A stretch of 64,000 nucleotides of DNA from JANMCE01 sp963791625 (GCA_963791625.1 CAWBTA010000006.1:868001-932000); one strand, 5' to 3'. Counted from the stretch's first letter, positions 1 to 8,348 are shown. Notes: a model not told the origin generated them from the sequence alone. Translations and numbers: made by a program.

Positions 1-47
1 GGTGTTTCGGCAGGGTGAATCCTTGTTCCGGGCGTCAGGTTTGGCAC

Positions 48-53
48 TACGCT
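48..53 (+). promoter_or_regulatory. leaderless-type -10 element of plsC
   Basis: The hexamer TACGCT ends six bases before the ATG at 60. This is the same layout seen before many genes in this window and places the transcript start at the start codon. Confidence 0.45.
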
Positions 54-59
54 CGACGC

Positions 60-782
60 ATGGCCTCCACGCAGGGTGCTTCACGGTTGCAGGACCGCAC
101 CCGTGCTGTGCTCGGCCCCGTGTCACGAAGGGCATGGAAGTTCGATCTGCAGGGCTTTGACCGGCTTCCCGCATCCGGTCCGGCCATCTTGTGCCCCAAT
201 CACGTCAGCTTTCTCGACTCGGCGTTCCTTATGTTGGCCGTGCCGCGTCGCATCAGCTTTGTCGGTAAGGCGGAGTACATGGACGACTGGAAGACCAAGT
301 TCCTGTTCCCTGCAATGGGCATGATTCCCATCGACCGCGCTGGTGGCGACAAGTCCACTGCTGCACTTGACGCGGCCGAGGCCGTCTTGCGGCGCGGCGA
401 GCTGTTTGGCATCTTCCCGGAAGGTACCCGCAGTCGTGATGGCGTGCTCCACAAGGGCCACACCGGAGCGGCTCGTTTGGCGTTCAAAGTCGACTGCCCG
501 ATCTTCCCAGTCGGCGTGGTGGGAACGCGAGAGATCCAACCGCCCGACGCCAAACTGCCCAAGATCGGTGGCCGGTGCAGCATCCGCATCGGCGAACCGA
601 TTTACCCGGCCCGCTACCGCAACCGCGCCGAGGATCACATAGCGCTTCGTCAGATGATCGATGAAGTCATGTACGAAATCCGCGAGTTGACCGGCCAGGA
701 GTACCGCAACACCTATGCCACCAAAAAGGCCGAGACCCTCCCGAGCGGTACCGCGGAAGTGCCCAAACTCATCTCGGCGTAA
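60..782 (+). CDS. plsC: 1-acyl-sn-glycerol-3-phosphate acyltransferase (PlsC family)
   Basis: Predicted 240-residue membrane-associated acyltransferase that would place the second acyl chain on lysophosphatidic acid in phospholipid synthesis. The NHxxxxD catalytic motif is visible (NHVSFLDS), followed by the FPEGTRS block that binds the glycerol phosphate. The frame is open upstream to a GTG at 15, but ATG 60 is preferred because a TACGCT hexamer lies six bases before it. It precedes a set of genes used to make phosphatidylinositol-based lipids, which fits a lipid role. Exact acyl acceptor is not provable from sequence. Confidence 0.85.
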   Translation: MASTQGASRLQDRTRAVLGPVSRRAWKFDLQGFDRLPASGPAILCPNHVSFLDSAFLMLAVPRRISFVGKAEYMDDWKTKFLFPAMGMIPIDRAGGDKSTAALDAAEAVLRRGELFGIFPEGTRSRDGVLHKGHTGAARLAFKVDCPIFPVGVVGTREIQPPDAKLPKIGGRCSIRIGEPIYPARYRNRAEDHIALRQMIDEVMYEIRELTGQEYRNTYATKKAETLPSGTAEVPKLISA

Positions 783-815
783 CGGTTAATCGGGTCGTCT
801 CGAAGCGAAGCCGAA

Positions 816-821
816 TAGGCT
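816..821 (+). promoter_or_regulatory. -10 element of thrS
   Basis: TAGGCT ends ten bases before the thrS ATG at 832, giving a leaderless or nearly leaderless transcript. No Shine-Dalgarno sequence is visible. Confidence 0.5.
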
Positions 822-831
822 GTATGGCGCT

Positions 832-2807
832 ATGGCCGAGATAACGATTTCCCTTCCTGACGGTTCCCCGCGCGTTTTGCCTGCGGGGTCCACTGCGGGG
901 GACCTTGCGGCCTCGATCGGCCGGGGTCTGGCCAAGGCTGCCGTGGCCGCCGTTATCGACGGTCACGAGAGCGATCTCAGCGTGCCGCTGAGCGATGGCG
1001 CGAAGGTGGCCATCATCACAGCCAATACCGACGAAGGTCGCCATGTACTGCGGCACTCCACGGCCCACGTGCTCGCGCAAGCCGTTACGCAGTTGTTCCC
1101 GGGAGCCAAGTACACGATCGGGCCGGCTATTGAGGACGGCTTCTACTACGACTTTGATCTGCCCGACCATAAGACGTTCAGTGAGGACGACCTCGTCGCC
1201 GTCGAAGCGCGTATGCGGGACATCATGAAGGCCGATCAGCCGTTCGTGCGCAGTCCGAAATGGACATGGCCGAAGCGCTCAAGCTCTTCGCCGACCAGCC
1301 CTATAAGTGCGAGATCATCGAACGTGCGTCAGCGGCCGCAGCCGACACACTCGACTCTGGCGAAGTGTCGGCCGGGGGAGCGATCAGTATCTATCGCAAC
1401 ACACCCGAGTTCGTCGACCTCTGTCTCGGGCCGCATGTGCCAAGCACGTCGAAGCTCGGTCATTTCAAGCTCATGAAAGTTGCAGGCGCATATTGGCGCG
1501 GCAACGAAAAGGGCCCGATGCTGCAACGCATCTACGGCACAGCATGGGCCAGCAAGGATGAACTCGCCGAGCATCTGCATCGCCTGGAGGAGGCCGAGAA
1601 GCGAGACCATCGCAAGTTGGCCGTCGAGCTCGATCTGCTGTCGTTTCCGCATGAGCTTGGTGGAGGGTTGGCGGTGTGGCATCCCAAGGGTGCAATCGTT
1701 CGCAAGATGATGGAGGACTACAGCCGGGCCCGACACGCGTCGGGCGGCTACGAGTTCGTCTATACGCCACACCTGGCAAAAGACACGCTGTTCAAGACGT
1801 CGGGTCATCTCGACTTCTACAAGGACGGCATGTACCCGCCCATGGAAATGGACAACGGCGTCTACTACCCAAAGCCAATGAACTGCCCCATGCACAGCCT
1901 CATCTTCCGAGGCCGTCAGCGCAGCTACCGCGAGCTTCCGCTTCGCATGTTCGAACTCGGCACGGTCTATCGCTACGAGCGCGCCGGAACGTTGCACGGC
2001 CTCATGCGCATCCGTGGCTTCACGCAGGATGATGCCCACATCTTCTGCACGCCCGAACAGGCGCCGGGTGAGATCAAGAGCCTGTTGGCGTTCGTCATCA
2101 GCGTGCTGCGCGCGTTCGGTTTCGATGAGTTCGACGCCATGTTGTCCACGCGGGAACTGGGCAAGTCCATCGGCACGGATGAAGGCTGGGACAACGCCAC
2201 GCAGTACCTGCGCGAGGCGCTGGAATCAGAGGGTATTCCCTACAAGGTCGATGAAGGCGGCGCCGCGTTCTACGGTCCCAAGATCGACGTGAAGGTGAAG
2301 GACGCCATCGGCCGCACGTGGCAGCTGTCTACGATCCAGTACGACTTCAACCTGCCCGACCGTTTCGAGTTGGAGTACATCGGGGCCGACAGCGCCCGCC
2401 ATCGCCCGGTCATGTTGCACCGCGCGTTGTTTGGGTCGGTCGAACGCTTCTTCGGCGTTCTTGTCGAGCATTACGCCGGTGCGTTCCCCACGTGGATGGC
2501 GCCGCTTCAGGTGCGCCTCTTGCCGGTCGCGACAGCTCACGACGACTACGCCAACAAGGTTGCGGCTGATCTCAAGGCCGTCGGTTACCGCGTCGATGTG
2601 GTCGAAGCCACCGATCAACTGGGCAAGCGCATTCGAAACGCCAAGATGGAAAAGATTCCCTACGTGCTCGTCGTCGGCGACGACGATGTGGCCGCAGGAA
2701 CGGTCGGCGTGAACCCCCGTGGCGGCGACGTCGAGCGCGGCGTGACGGTTGCTGATTTTACGGCGCGTCTGGCGGAGGAAGTAGCGGTTGCAGCCGCCTT
2801 AGGCTGA
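832..2807 (+). CDS. thrS: threonine--tRNA ligase, interrupted by a -1 frameshift
   Basis: Class II aminoacyl-tRNA synthetase charging tRNA-Thr. The first frame (832 to about 1254) gives the TGS domain and the start of the editing domain (RHSTAHVLAQA, histidine-rich). The second frame (about 1254 to 2807) gives the rest: zinc-site cysteine in PMNCPMH, motif 2 region around RYERAGTLHGL, DDAHIF, and the C-terminal anticodon-binding domain. Adding one base near 1255 (CC read as CCC) joins the frames into about 658 residues, the usual family length. No other thrS is in the window and the enzyme is essential, so a sequence error is the likely explanation. Its stop overlaps the start of the next gene (TGATG). 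Confidence 0.9.
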
Positions 2808-3310
2808 TGTTCGAGTACATCTGGAACGGCTGGCGTTCAAGCTACGTGAGCAGCCAATCCGGTCCCACGCCTGGGGGCAGTGGATCGATCTTCACGCAAA
2901 TCCTGAACAGTGGCCTGAGCGACGTGGAGACGAATATCGTGCACCGGGGCGAGCTGGTTTTCGCCATCCTCAATGCTTACCCGTACACCTGTGGGCACGT
3001 GCTGATACTCCCGTACCGCGAAGAATCCGAGTTGGAGTACCTCACGACCGCCGAGACGTCCGAATTGTGGGCCAGCACGACAAAGGCGGTGCGGGCACTG
3101 AAAGCGGTCTATCCGCTCGACGGTTTGAACGTCGGAATCAATCTGGGCAAGCCAGCGGGAGGTTCGGTAAGCGAGCACCTGCACGTGCACGTCGTGCCCC
3201 GCTGGACTGGCGACGCCAATTTCATGACCACACTCGCCAACACCCGATCGCTTCCCGAACCCCTCGACATCACCGCGGCCAAAGTGCGTCGCGCCTGGCC
3301 CGCCACGTAG
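2807..3310 (+). CDS. HIT-family protein (Ap4A phosphorylase-like)
   Basis: A 167-residue histidine-triad nucleotide-binding protein. The triad is His124-Leu-His126-Val-His128, within HLHVHVVPRW. In mycobacteria the gene directly after thrS and before pgsA encodes a HIT protein with Ap4A phosphorylase activity, and the order here is the same apart from two inserted genes, so a dinucleoside-polyphosphate role is likely. Its ATG shares a base with the thrS stop codon, which indicates translational coupling. Confidence 0.85.
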   Translation: MFEYIWNGWRSSYVSSQSGPTPGGSGSIFTQILNSGLSDVETNIVHRGELVFAILNAYPYTCGHVLILPYREESELEYLTTAETSELWASTTKAVRALKAVYPLDGLNVGINLGKPAGGSVSEHLHVHVVPRWTGDANFMTTLANTRSLPEPLDITAAKVRRAWPAT

Positions 3311-3313
3311 CCT
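3308..3313 (+). promoter_or_regulatory. leaderless-type -10 element
   Basis: TAGCCT ends eight bases before the ATG at 3322 and overlaps the end of the HIT gene. Confidence 0.45.
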
Positions 3314-3321
3314 GCACCTCT

Positions 3322-3825
3322 ATGGCTGATGAGCAGGAGATTCGTGACGTCTTACCGGACGATCTGAACGCGGTTGGTTTCGTCGGCGCCTACGACTTCC
3401 CAGACAACAGTCGGCGCCGAGTGCCCGGCTACATCTACTTCGGTCTGGCCGCTGCCTGTTTCATCGCCTGGATGGTTCGTCACAACAACCGACCCGTGCT
3501 CGTCAACAACGGTTTCCTGCTGGCTGCGGGCCTCCTCGCCGCACTCGGCCTCTTCTGCATCACCTCGGGCTGGAAGCTCGGCCTCGACGAAAAAGAAGCG
3601 CTCGCAAAGGCTACGGGCGCGGTCGGCTGGCCCATCGGTCACGCATCAGCCCAGATGGCCTGGCGTGGTCTGCGCAGCCGCCCTATCTGGCGCATCCTGG
3701 CCTACTCGGTGGAGGAACCCCCCAAGCGTCGCGCCTTCGTCGTGATCGACGCCGTCGACGGCCGCACCATTGAACACTTCACCGAAGACAACCCCGAACA
3801 AGACTGGGAATCGGCGAACACTTAG
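3322..3825 (+). CDS. small integral membrane protein, function unknown
   Basis: A 167-residue protein with an acidic N-terminus, two hydrophobic helices (about residues 33-47 and 56-74) and a soluble C-terminal half containing RAFVVIDAVDGRTIEHF. No family was recognised. It sits inside the thrS-pgsA block where mycobacteria have no gene. ATG 3322 is chosen because it follows the TAGCCT hexamer; the frame is open further upstream inside the HIT gene, but that part overlaps conserved coding sequence. Confidence 0.7.
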   Translation: MADEQEIRDVLPDDLNAVGFVGAYDFPDNSRRRVPGYIYFGLAAACFIAWMVRHNNRPVLVNNGFLLAAGLLAALGLFCITSGWKLGLDEKEALAKATGAVGWPIGHASAQMAWRGLRSRPIWRILAYSVEEPPKRRAFVVIDAVDGRTIEHFTEDNPEQDWESANT

Positions 3826-3837
3826 CTTTCGTCGGTT

Positions 3838-3874
3838 CGGGACGCTTGCAACCACAGTCGCAGCAAACGTCCCG
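3838..3874. terminator. possible bidirectional hairpin between convergent genes
   Basis: A 12-base stem with one G-T pair (3838-3849 with 3863-3874) and a 13-base loop lies between the convergent genes ending at 3825 and 3942. There is no clear T tract, so termination activity is uncertain. Confidence 0.4.
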
Positions 3875-3941
3875 CCGGGCGGAACTGCTTCCCTACCTTC
3901 GGCGCTGGACGATCCAGCCGCCCTTTTCGGAACCGGCCGGT

Positions 3942-4274
3942 TTAGCCCTGGGCGGCAGTTTCGGCGGCGCGGATTTCGGCGCCGGCGGCCGTTGCGAGGG
4001 CGCGGAGTTGGTCGAGTTTGGCTTCGTCCCAGGCGTCGGGTGGGATTTTGTCGATGTGGTCAGCGATAGACGGGCCGACCTGATCGACCGACGTGCCAAA
4101 GCCGCCACCGATCACGCCTGCCGCCTCGAGCACGATGGCCTGCAATCGGGCGGCGTGGGGTGCAGCGGCGGCGAGGCGGCCCTTGTCGTCGTCGGCCATC
4201 TCCAAAGCCTGGCGGATTCGGCGGCCGAAACTACGGAACGCAGTGGACAAATCAGCTGGCGTGGAGGCGCTCAT
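3942..4274 (-). CDS. small alpha-helical hypothetical protein
   Basis: A 110-residue Ala-rich, charged protein predicted to be all helical, opposite in direction to its neighbours. The ATG at 4274 is preferred over GTG 4283, which adds three residues. A longer frame on the other strand covers the same bases but has low-complexity Gly/Ala/Arg content and no promoter, so the minus reading is favoured. No family was recognised and no function is proposed. Confidence 0.55.
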   Translation of the reverse strand: MSASTPADLSTAFRSFGRRIRQALEMADDDKGRLAAAAPHAARLQAIVLEAAGVIGGGFGTSVDQVGPSIADHIDKIPPDAWDEAKLDQLRALATAAGAEIRAAETAAQG

Positions 4275-4324
4275 GGGTGTCACCCTAACGCCCGTTGAGG
4301 AGTGCCAAGTGCCGTCCCGAGGGG

Positions 4325-4330
4325 TAGGCT
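4325..4330 (+). promoter_or_regulatory. leaderless-type -10 element of pgsA
   Basis: TAGGCT ends seven bases before the GTG at 4338 and decides that start over the longer open frame from 4302. Confidence 0.5.
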
Positions 4331-4337
4331 ACGGAGC

Positions 4338-5039
4338 GTGTTCGATGGTTATCTCCGCGGTCCCGTCGATAAAGCGGTGAAACCGATTGGCATCCTGCTC
4401 CGCAAGACTGGGCTGTCACCTGACCATCTCACCATTCTCGGTCTGGTTGTTGCGGCCTGTGCTGGCGTGGTTATCGGCAGCGGGCATCTGCTCTGGGGTT
4501 TGGTGCTGGTCATTCTGGCCGCGCTGCCGGATCTGCTCGACGGTGCGTTGGCGAAGGCTTCGAACACCACCAGCCAACGCGGTGCCTTCTTTGACTCGGT
4601 GATCGATCGCGTGAGCGATGCGTTCTTCTTTGGTGGTGTCGCCTGGTTCTACGATAATCGCAGCCGACATTTGGCCCTGCTGCCCTTTGCGATCATGGCG
4701 GTCAGCTCGGTGATCTCCTACATGCGGGCCAAGGCCGAGTCACTTGGCCTCGATGCCAAGGGCGGCATCATGGAACGGGCCGAACGTATCGTGCTGCTGT
4801 GCGTCGGACTGCTGCTGGGTGCCAAATGGCCGAGCGTGCTCGACGGCACCCTCTGGTTGATGATGGTCCTCACCGTCGTGACGGCCTTACAGCGGTTTGT
4901 GAAGGTCTGGAAGCAGGCCGGCGTGGCACCCATCACGGCAGCCAAGCTCGCTGCGCGCCAACATCGTCGGATAGAGCGTAAGGACAACCGCAAACGCATC
5001 CGCACCGAGATCCTGGTGCGACGCCGCACGCCGCGCTAA
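4338..5039 (+). CDS. pgsA: CDP-alcohol phosphatidyltransferase, probable phosphatidylinositol (phosphate) synthase
   Basis: A 233-residue membrane enzyme that would transfer a CDP-diacylglycerol phosphatidyl group to an inositol-type alcohol. The CDP-OH-P motif is present around residues 61-85: DLLDGALAK, then a glycine and two downstream aspartates (FFDSVIDR). The position normally held by arginine (ALAR) is lysine here. Several hydrophobic helices follow and the C-terminus is strongly basic. Placement between a HIT gene and a PIM-type acyltransferase matches the mycobacterial pgsA1 block, which is why inositol is preferred over glycerol phosphate. Confidence 0.85.
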   Translation: MFDGYLRGPVDKAVKPIGILLRKTGLSPDHLTILGLVVAACAGVVIGSGHLLWGLVLVILAALPDLLDGALAKASNTTSQRGAFFDSVIDRVSDAFFFGGVAWFYDNRSRHLALLPFAIMAVSSVISYMRAKAESLGLDAKGGIMERAERIVLLCVGLLLGAKWPSVLDGTLWLMMVLTVVTALQRFVKVWKQAGVAPITAAKLAARQHRRIERKDNRKRIRTEILVRRRTPR

Positions 5040-5042
5040 GCA

Positions 5043-5951
5043 ATGGACGCACCGATTGATCGTGACGATGTCACGATGCTCGCCTACAAAATGGCGGCCG
5101 CGTTCGCCAAGGCCACGCCAGGACCGCTGATCGAACTCGGTGTGCCCACTCTCGGGCTCATGTTCAGCCAGGCCATGCGAGGGCCGCGCAAGACGGTGGA
5201 GCGGCATCAGCGTCGTGTGAAGGGACCCAACGCGACAATGGTGTCGGTTCGGCTGGCCACTCACGAGGCCTTCGAGAGCTATGCCAAGTACTGGATCGAG
5301 AGCTTTCGATTGCCATCGCTCACGAAAGCCGAGGTCCGCAAAGGCTTCACGATCGACGGCTGGGAACATGTGCGCGGCGCTCTCGACGCCGGCCACGGTG
5401 TGCTGCTCTCGCTGCCGCATCTCGGCAACTGGGAGTGGGCCGGACGGTGGCTGGCCGACCAGAACATTCCGATGACCGTCGTGGTCGAGCCGGTCAACCC
5501 GCCCGAGCTTTTCGAGTGGTTCCGTGATCTGCGTACGGCCTTTGGCATGACCGTCGTGCCGCTTGGGCCCGACGTTACGTCAAAGGTGCTTGGCGCGCTC
5601 AAGCGCAACGAAGTGGTGTGCCTCATGTCTGATCGTGACCTCACCGGTGACGGCCAGAAGGTGACATTCTTCGGTGAGGGAACCACTATGCCCGCCGGCC
5701 CCGCCATGCTTGCCCTTCGCACCGGTGCTCCCCTCATTCCGGCTGCGGTGTACATGGGTCGTCGAGGAACGCATCACGCGATTGTTCGCCCTCCGATCGA
5801 CACCACCAGAGGTACAGGCGGTCTGCGCGCCGACGTCGCCCGTGTCACCCAAGCGCTGGCCGATGAACTCGAGTTCCTCATCCGGCAGGCGCCCGAGCAG
5901 TGGCACCTCTTCCAACCCAACTGGCCGAGCGACCCCGGCTATCGGTTCTGA
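5043..5951 (+). CDS. phosphatidylinositol mannoside acyltransferase (LpxL/HtrB family)
   Basis: A 302-residue peripheral membrane acyltransferase. The family HxxxxE catalytic motif is His126 to Glu131 in SLPHLGNWEWAG. In mycobacteria the homologue beside pgsA acylates phosphatidylinositol mannosides (PatA). It starts three bases after the pgsA stop, so the two are probably co-translated. The mannosyltransferase pimA, which usually follows, is absent. Substrate is inferred from neighbourhood. Confidence 0.85.
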   Translation: MDAPIDRDDVTMLAYKMAAAFAKATPGPLIELGVPTLGLMFSQAMRGPRKTVERHQRRVKGPNATMVSVRLATHEAFESYAKYWIESFRLPSLTKAEVRKGFTIDGWEHVRGALDAGHGVLLSLPHLGNWEWAGRWLADQNIPMTVVVEPVNPPELFEWFRDLRTAFGMTVVPLGPDVTSKVLGALKRNEVVCLMSDRDLTGDGQKVTFFGEGTTMPAGPAMLALRTGAPLIPAAVYMGRRGTHHAIVRPPIDTTRGTGGLRADVARVTQALADELEFLIRQAPEQWHLFQPNWPSDPGYRF

Positions 5952-5954
5952 CCG

Positions 5955-6128
5955 TCACCTGACGTCGAAGATGGCTCGCATTGTGTCGAACGCTTCGTCG
6001 CCAAGCTGTTCGATTGAGGGCTCAGGTTCCGGAGCGGGTCCCACGCCGTAGATCGAACGCATAACGTCGAAGTTCGGCGCGACGTCGTTGGGTTGTTCTT
6101 CAGCGGCAGGTAGGTCAGAGTCCTTCAT
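5955..6128 (-). CDS. possible 57-residue acidic protein
   Basis: A complete small frame running from ATG 6128 to TGA 5955, divergent from the nitrile hydratase operon and rich in Asp, Glu and Pro. It fills the gap between the acyltransferase and the nitrile hydratase promoter. No family was recognised. It may be a real small gene or chance. Confidence 0.35.
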   Translation of the reverse strand: MKDSDLPAAEEQPNDVAPNFDVMRSIYGVGPAPEPEPSIEQLGDEAFDTMRAIFDVR

Positions 6129-6147
6129 GAGGCCATCACTTTACGAC

Positions 6148-6180
6148 ATGATTTGTTCATCATCGTCACTTTGCTACGGT
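6148..6180 (+). promoter_or_regulatory. nitrile hydratase operon promoter with -35 palindrome
   Basis: A TTGTTC (6153-6158) and TACGGT (6175-6180) pair with 16-base spacing forms a sigma-70-like promoter. The -35 is the centre of the inverted repeat ATGAT-N6-ATCAT (6148-6163), a plausible operator. Confidence 0.5.
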
Positions 6181-6182
6181 GG

Positions 6183-6194
6183 CGACGTACGTCG
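6183..6194. promoter_or_regulatory. 12-bp perfect palindrome in the nitrile hydratase leader
   Basis: CGACGTACGTCG lies three bases after the -10 hexamer, across the expected transcript start. This position suits a repressor operator. Confidence 0.45.
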
Positions 6195-6216
6195 ATCTCG
6201 CTGGGGAAGGTGTCGC

Positions 6217-6876
6217 ATGGACGGTATTCACGACATGGGTGGCATGCAGGGTTGGGGTCGAGTCTCCATAGATCCGAACGAGCCCGTTTTCGCCGAACCG
6301 TGGGAGGCCAAAGCCTTCGCGTTCGGTGCGTTGTCGGCCCGATTGTCGGGCGGCAACCTCGACGCGATGCGCCACGCCATCGACCGCCAGCACCCGTACG
6401 ACTACCTGGTTGACGGGTACTACGGCCGTTGGCTCGGTTGTGTCGAAACGCAGTTGGTCGACACCGGTGTGCTCCCCGCTGGAGCAGTCGAGGCCCGGGC
6501 CCGCAAGCTGCGGGGCGAAGACGTCACCGAGCCTGCTGCTACCGAGCCGCACAAGCCCGACTATCAGCCGACGGCCGGCGGTTCACTGCGCACGATCGAT
6601 CGCGAGCCCCGCTTCAAGGTTGGCGACACGGTGCGGGCCAAGTCGTTCGCCAATTCCGGACACTCCCGGTTGCCGCGCTATACCCGCGGTCATACGGGCA
6701 CGGTGGTAACCATCCAACCGGCACAAGTGCTGCCCGATACGCACGCTCACTTCGTTGCCGAGAACGCCCAGCATGTGTATGCCGTTTCGTTTCCGTCCAC
6801 CACTCTGTGGGGCGCCGACGCCGAAGACTTCACCCTCACGATCGACATGTACGACGACTACCTGGAGCCAGTATGA
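6217..6876 (+). CDS. nthB: nitrile hydratase beta subunit
   Basis: A 219-residue subunit of the alpha/beta enzyme that hydrates nitriles to amides. It begins with the family signature MDGIHDMGGMQGWG and ends with the SH3-like domain (FKVGDTVRAKSF, RYTRGHTGTV, DMYDDYLEP). ATG 6217 is chosen because the signature starts there and a GGGGAAGG ribosome site precedes it; the frame is open upstream. The gene order beta-alpha-activator is typical of cobalt-type enzymes. Confidence 0.95.
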   Translation: MDGIHDMGGMQGWGRVSIDPNEPVFAEPWEAKAFAFGALSARLSGGNLDAMRHAIDRQHPYDYLVDGYYGRWLGCVETQLVDTGVLPAGAVEARARKLRGEDVTEPAATEPHKPDYQPTAGGSLRTIDREPRFKVGDTVRAKSFANSGHSRLPRYTRGHTGTVVTIQPAQVLPDTHAHFVAENAQHVYAVSFPSTTLWGADAEDFTLTIDMYDDYLEPV

Positions 6877-7469
6877 CCGCTATTCCGCACGCCGCAGATC
6901 GACCCGGCCCCGCCCAACGAACCGAAGCGCTTGAGTCGCTGCTGCTCGAGCGCGGCCTCATCGATCCGAAGGTCATCGACGGTCTCATCAACCGCTACGT
7001 GAACGATGTTGGCCCCATGAACGGCGCCAAGGTTGTTGCCAAGGCCTGGTGCGATCCGGAGTACAAGGCGCGCCTTTTGGAAGACGGCACCAAGGCCATT
7101 GGCGAATTCGGCTTTGCCGGTCCTCAGGGCGAGTTCATACGCGTGGTGGAGAACTCAGCCACCGTGCATAACGTCGTTGTGTGCACACTTTGCTCCTGCT
7201 ATCCGTGGCCGGTGCTGGGTCTACCGCCGGCCTGGTACAAGGATCCGGCCTACCGCGCCCGCATTGTTCGTGAGCCGCGCACGGTGTTGGCCGAGATGGG
7301 TCTCACGCTGCCGCCGAAGACCGAGGTAAAGGTCTGGGACTCCAGCTCAGAGGTCCGCTATTTCGTGTTGCCCGAGCGTCCGGAAGGCACGGCTCAGATG
7401 ACCGAAGAGGAATTGGCCGCCATCGTCACCCGTGACGCCATGGTCGGGGTTGGCGTCGTTCATGCCTGA
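6873..7469 (+). CDS. nthA: nitrile hydratase alpha subunit, cobalt type
   Basis: A 198-residue catalytic subunit. The metal-binding claw is CTLCSC at residues 104-109, followed by YPWPVLG; threonine at the second position is the mark of the cobalt form (iron forms have serine). Two of these cysteines are oxidised in mature family members. The ATG overlaps the nthB stop (ATGA), giving tight coupling. R-CN to R-CONH2 is the expected reaction; the natural substrate is unknown. Confidence 0.95.
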   Translation: MTAIPHAADRPGPAQRTEALESLLLERGLIDPKVIDGLINRYVNDVGPMNGAKVVAKAWCDPEYKARLLEDGTKAIGEFGFAGPQGEFIRVVENSATVHNVVVCTLCSCYPWPVLGLPPAWYKDPAYRARIVREPRTVLAEMGLTLPPKTEVKVWDSSSEVRYFVLPERPEGTAQMTEEELAAIVTRDAMVGVGVVHA

Positions 7470-7878
7470 GGCCGCGGTCGAGGGTCACGAGGACAATCTG
7501 CCCGCCGAACTCGACCTCGAAGGTCCGAGTGCGCCGCCCCGCTCGAATGGTGCCCTGGTCTTCGAGGAACCCTGGGAGAGCCGGGCTTTCGGCCTCGCCA
7601 TGTCGTTGTCGAACGCCGGCCAGTTCGAGTGGGAAGACTTTCGAGCCGAGCTGATCAAGGCGGTGGGTGCATGGGAAGCTGCGAACCCTGACCATGAGGG
7701 CTACCGCTACTACGAGCGATGGCTCGAAGCACTGCAAGCAGTGCTTGCGTCGAAAGGTGTCGTGACCGCAGTCGAAGCAGACACACGCGCCCGCGAGTTT
7801 GCCGATCGTCCTGCTGGTCATGATCATCGTCATGACGATCATGACCATCACCACGATCATGATGATCACCATCACTGA
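7462..7878 (+). CDS. nitrile hydratase activator (P14K/NhlE-like) with His-rich metal-binding tail
   Basis: A 138-residue accessory protein. The middle (about residues 30-105) matches the N-terminal fold of beta subunits and cobalt nitrile hydratase activators (LVFEEPWESRAFGLAMSL, YRYYERWLEALQAVL), the class that inserts cobalt by subunit exchange. The last 20 residues contain 11 histidines and 7 aspartates, a likely cobalt or nickel store. It overlaps nthA by eight bases and the next gene by one. ATG 7462 is preferred over the upstream in-frame ATG inside nthA. Confidence 0.85.
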   Translation: MPEAAVEGHEDNLPAELDLEGPSAPPRSNGALVFEEPWESRAFGLAMSLSNAGQFEWEDFRAELIKAVGAWEAANPDHEGYRYYERWLEALQAVLASKGVVTAVEADTRAREFADRPAGHDHRHDDHDHHHDHDDHHH

Positions 7879-8285
7879 TGGCGGTGGAGCGACCGACCTC
7901 CAACTCCGTTACGGCTCGATGGGAAAGTGGCTACCGAGCGGTTGTCAAAGCCCGTGCCTTCGAACTGATCGTCGACGAGCCCGAATGGGCGGAGGGCACC
8001 GATACCGGCCCGATGCCGACGGAATATCTGTTGGCATCATTGGCGTCGTGCTTCGCTCTCGCGCTGGGCTTTGCGGCTCGTAAACGCAACATCGACATAG
8101 GCCCGTTTGACCTTCATGTGGTCGGCCACTACGACGGCCCGTCGTTTCAGAACTTCGAGATCCACGTGATGCTCGAACGACCAGCCCCCGACAACATCGA
8201 CGTGCTGCTGGCTCATGCCAAGCGGGTCTGCTACGTGTCGAACACGCTGGCTCGCAACCCGGATATTGCTGTCGTTCTTGAGTAA
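7878..8285 (+). CDS. OsmC/Ohr-family protein
   Basis: A 135-residue protein of the OsmC fold, thiol-dependent peroxidases or related proteins. The two conserved cysteines are visible in LASLASCFALALGFAA and in RVCYVSNTLARN. Its ATG overlaps the activator stop (TGATG), so it is the fourth coupled gene of the nitrile hydratase operon. It could protect the oxidation-sensitive cysteine site, but that is inference. Confidence 0.8.
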   Translation: MAVERPTSNSVTARWESGYRAVVKARAFELIVDEPEWAEGTDTGPMPTEYLLASLASCFALALGFAARKRNIDIGPFDLHVVGHYDGPSFQNFEIHVMLERPAPDNIDVLLAHAKRVCYVSNTLARNPDIAVVLE

Positions 8286-8294
8286 TAGGCCCGA

Positions 8295-8325
8295 CGAGCG
8301 ACGGAACCGAATGGTCCGTCGCTCG
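8295..8325. terminator. hairpin between convergent operons
   Basis: A perfect 11-bp stem (8295-8305 with 8315-8325) with a nine-base loop separates the OsmC gene and the convergent gene ending at 8349. No T tract follows on either side. Confidence 0.5.
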
Positions 8326-8348
8326 CAAGCACCTGTATTGCGCGTGGC

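Noticed and set aside
1249..1260. Programmed ribosomal frameshifting in thrS
   Set aside because: No slippery heptamer or downstream structure is evident, and four other genes show the same kind of indel.
3846..4298. A 150-codon plus-strand frame opposite the small gene at 3942-4274
   Set aside because: Gly/Ala/Val-rich low complexity with no promoter-like hexamer; the minus frame is more protein-like, though neither is certain.
7815..7875. CAT/GAT-rich repeats as a possible CRISPR or satellite
   Set aside because: They encode the His/Asp tail of the activator in frame; spacing is codon-based.
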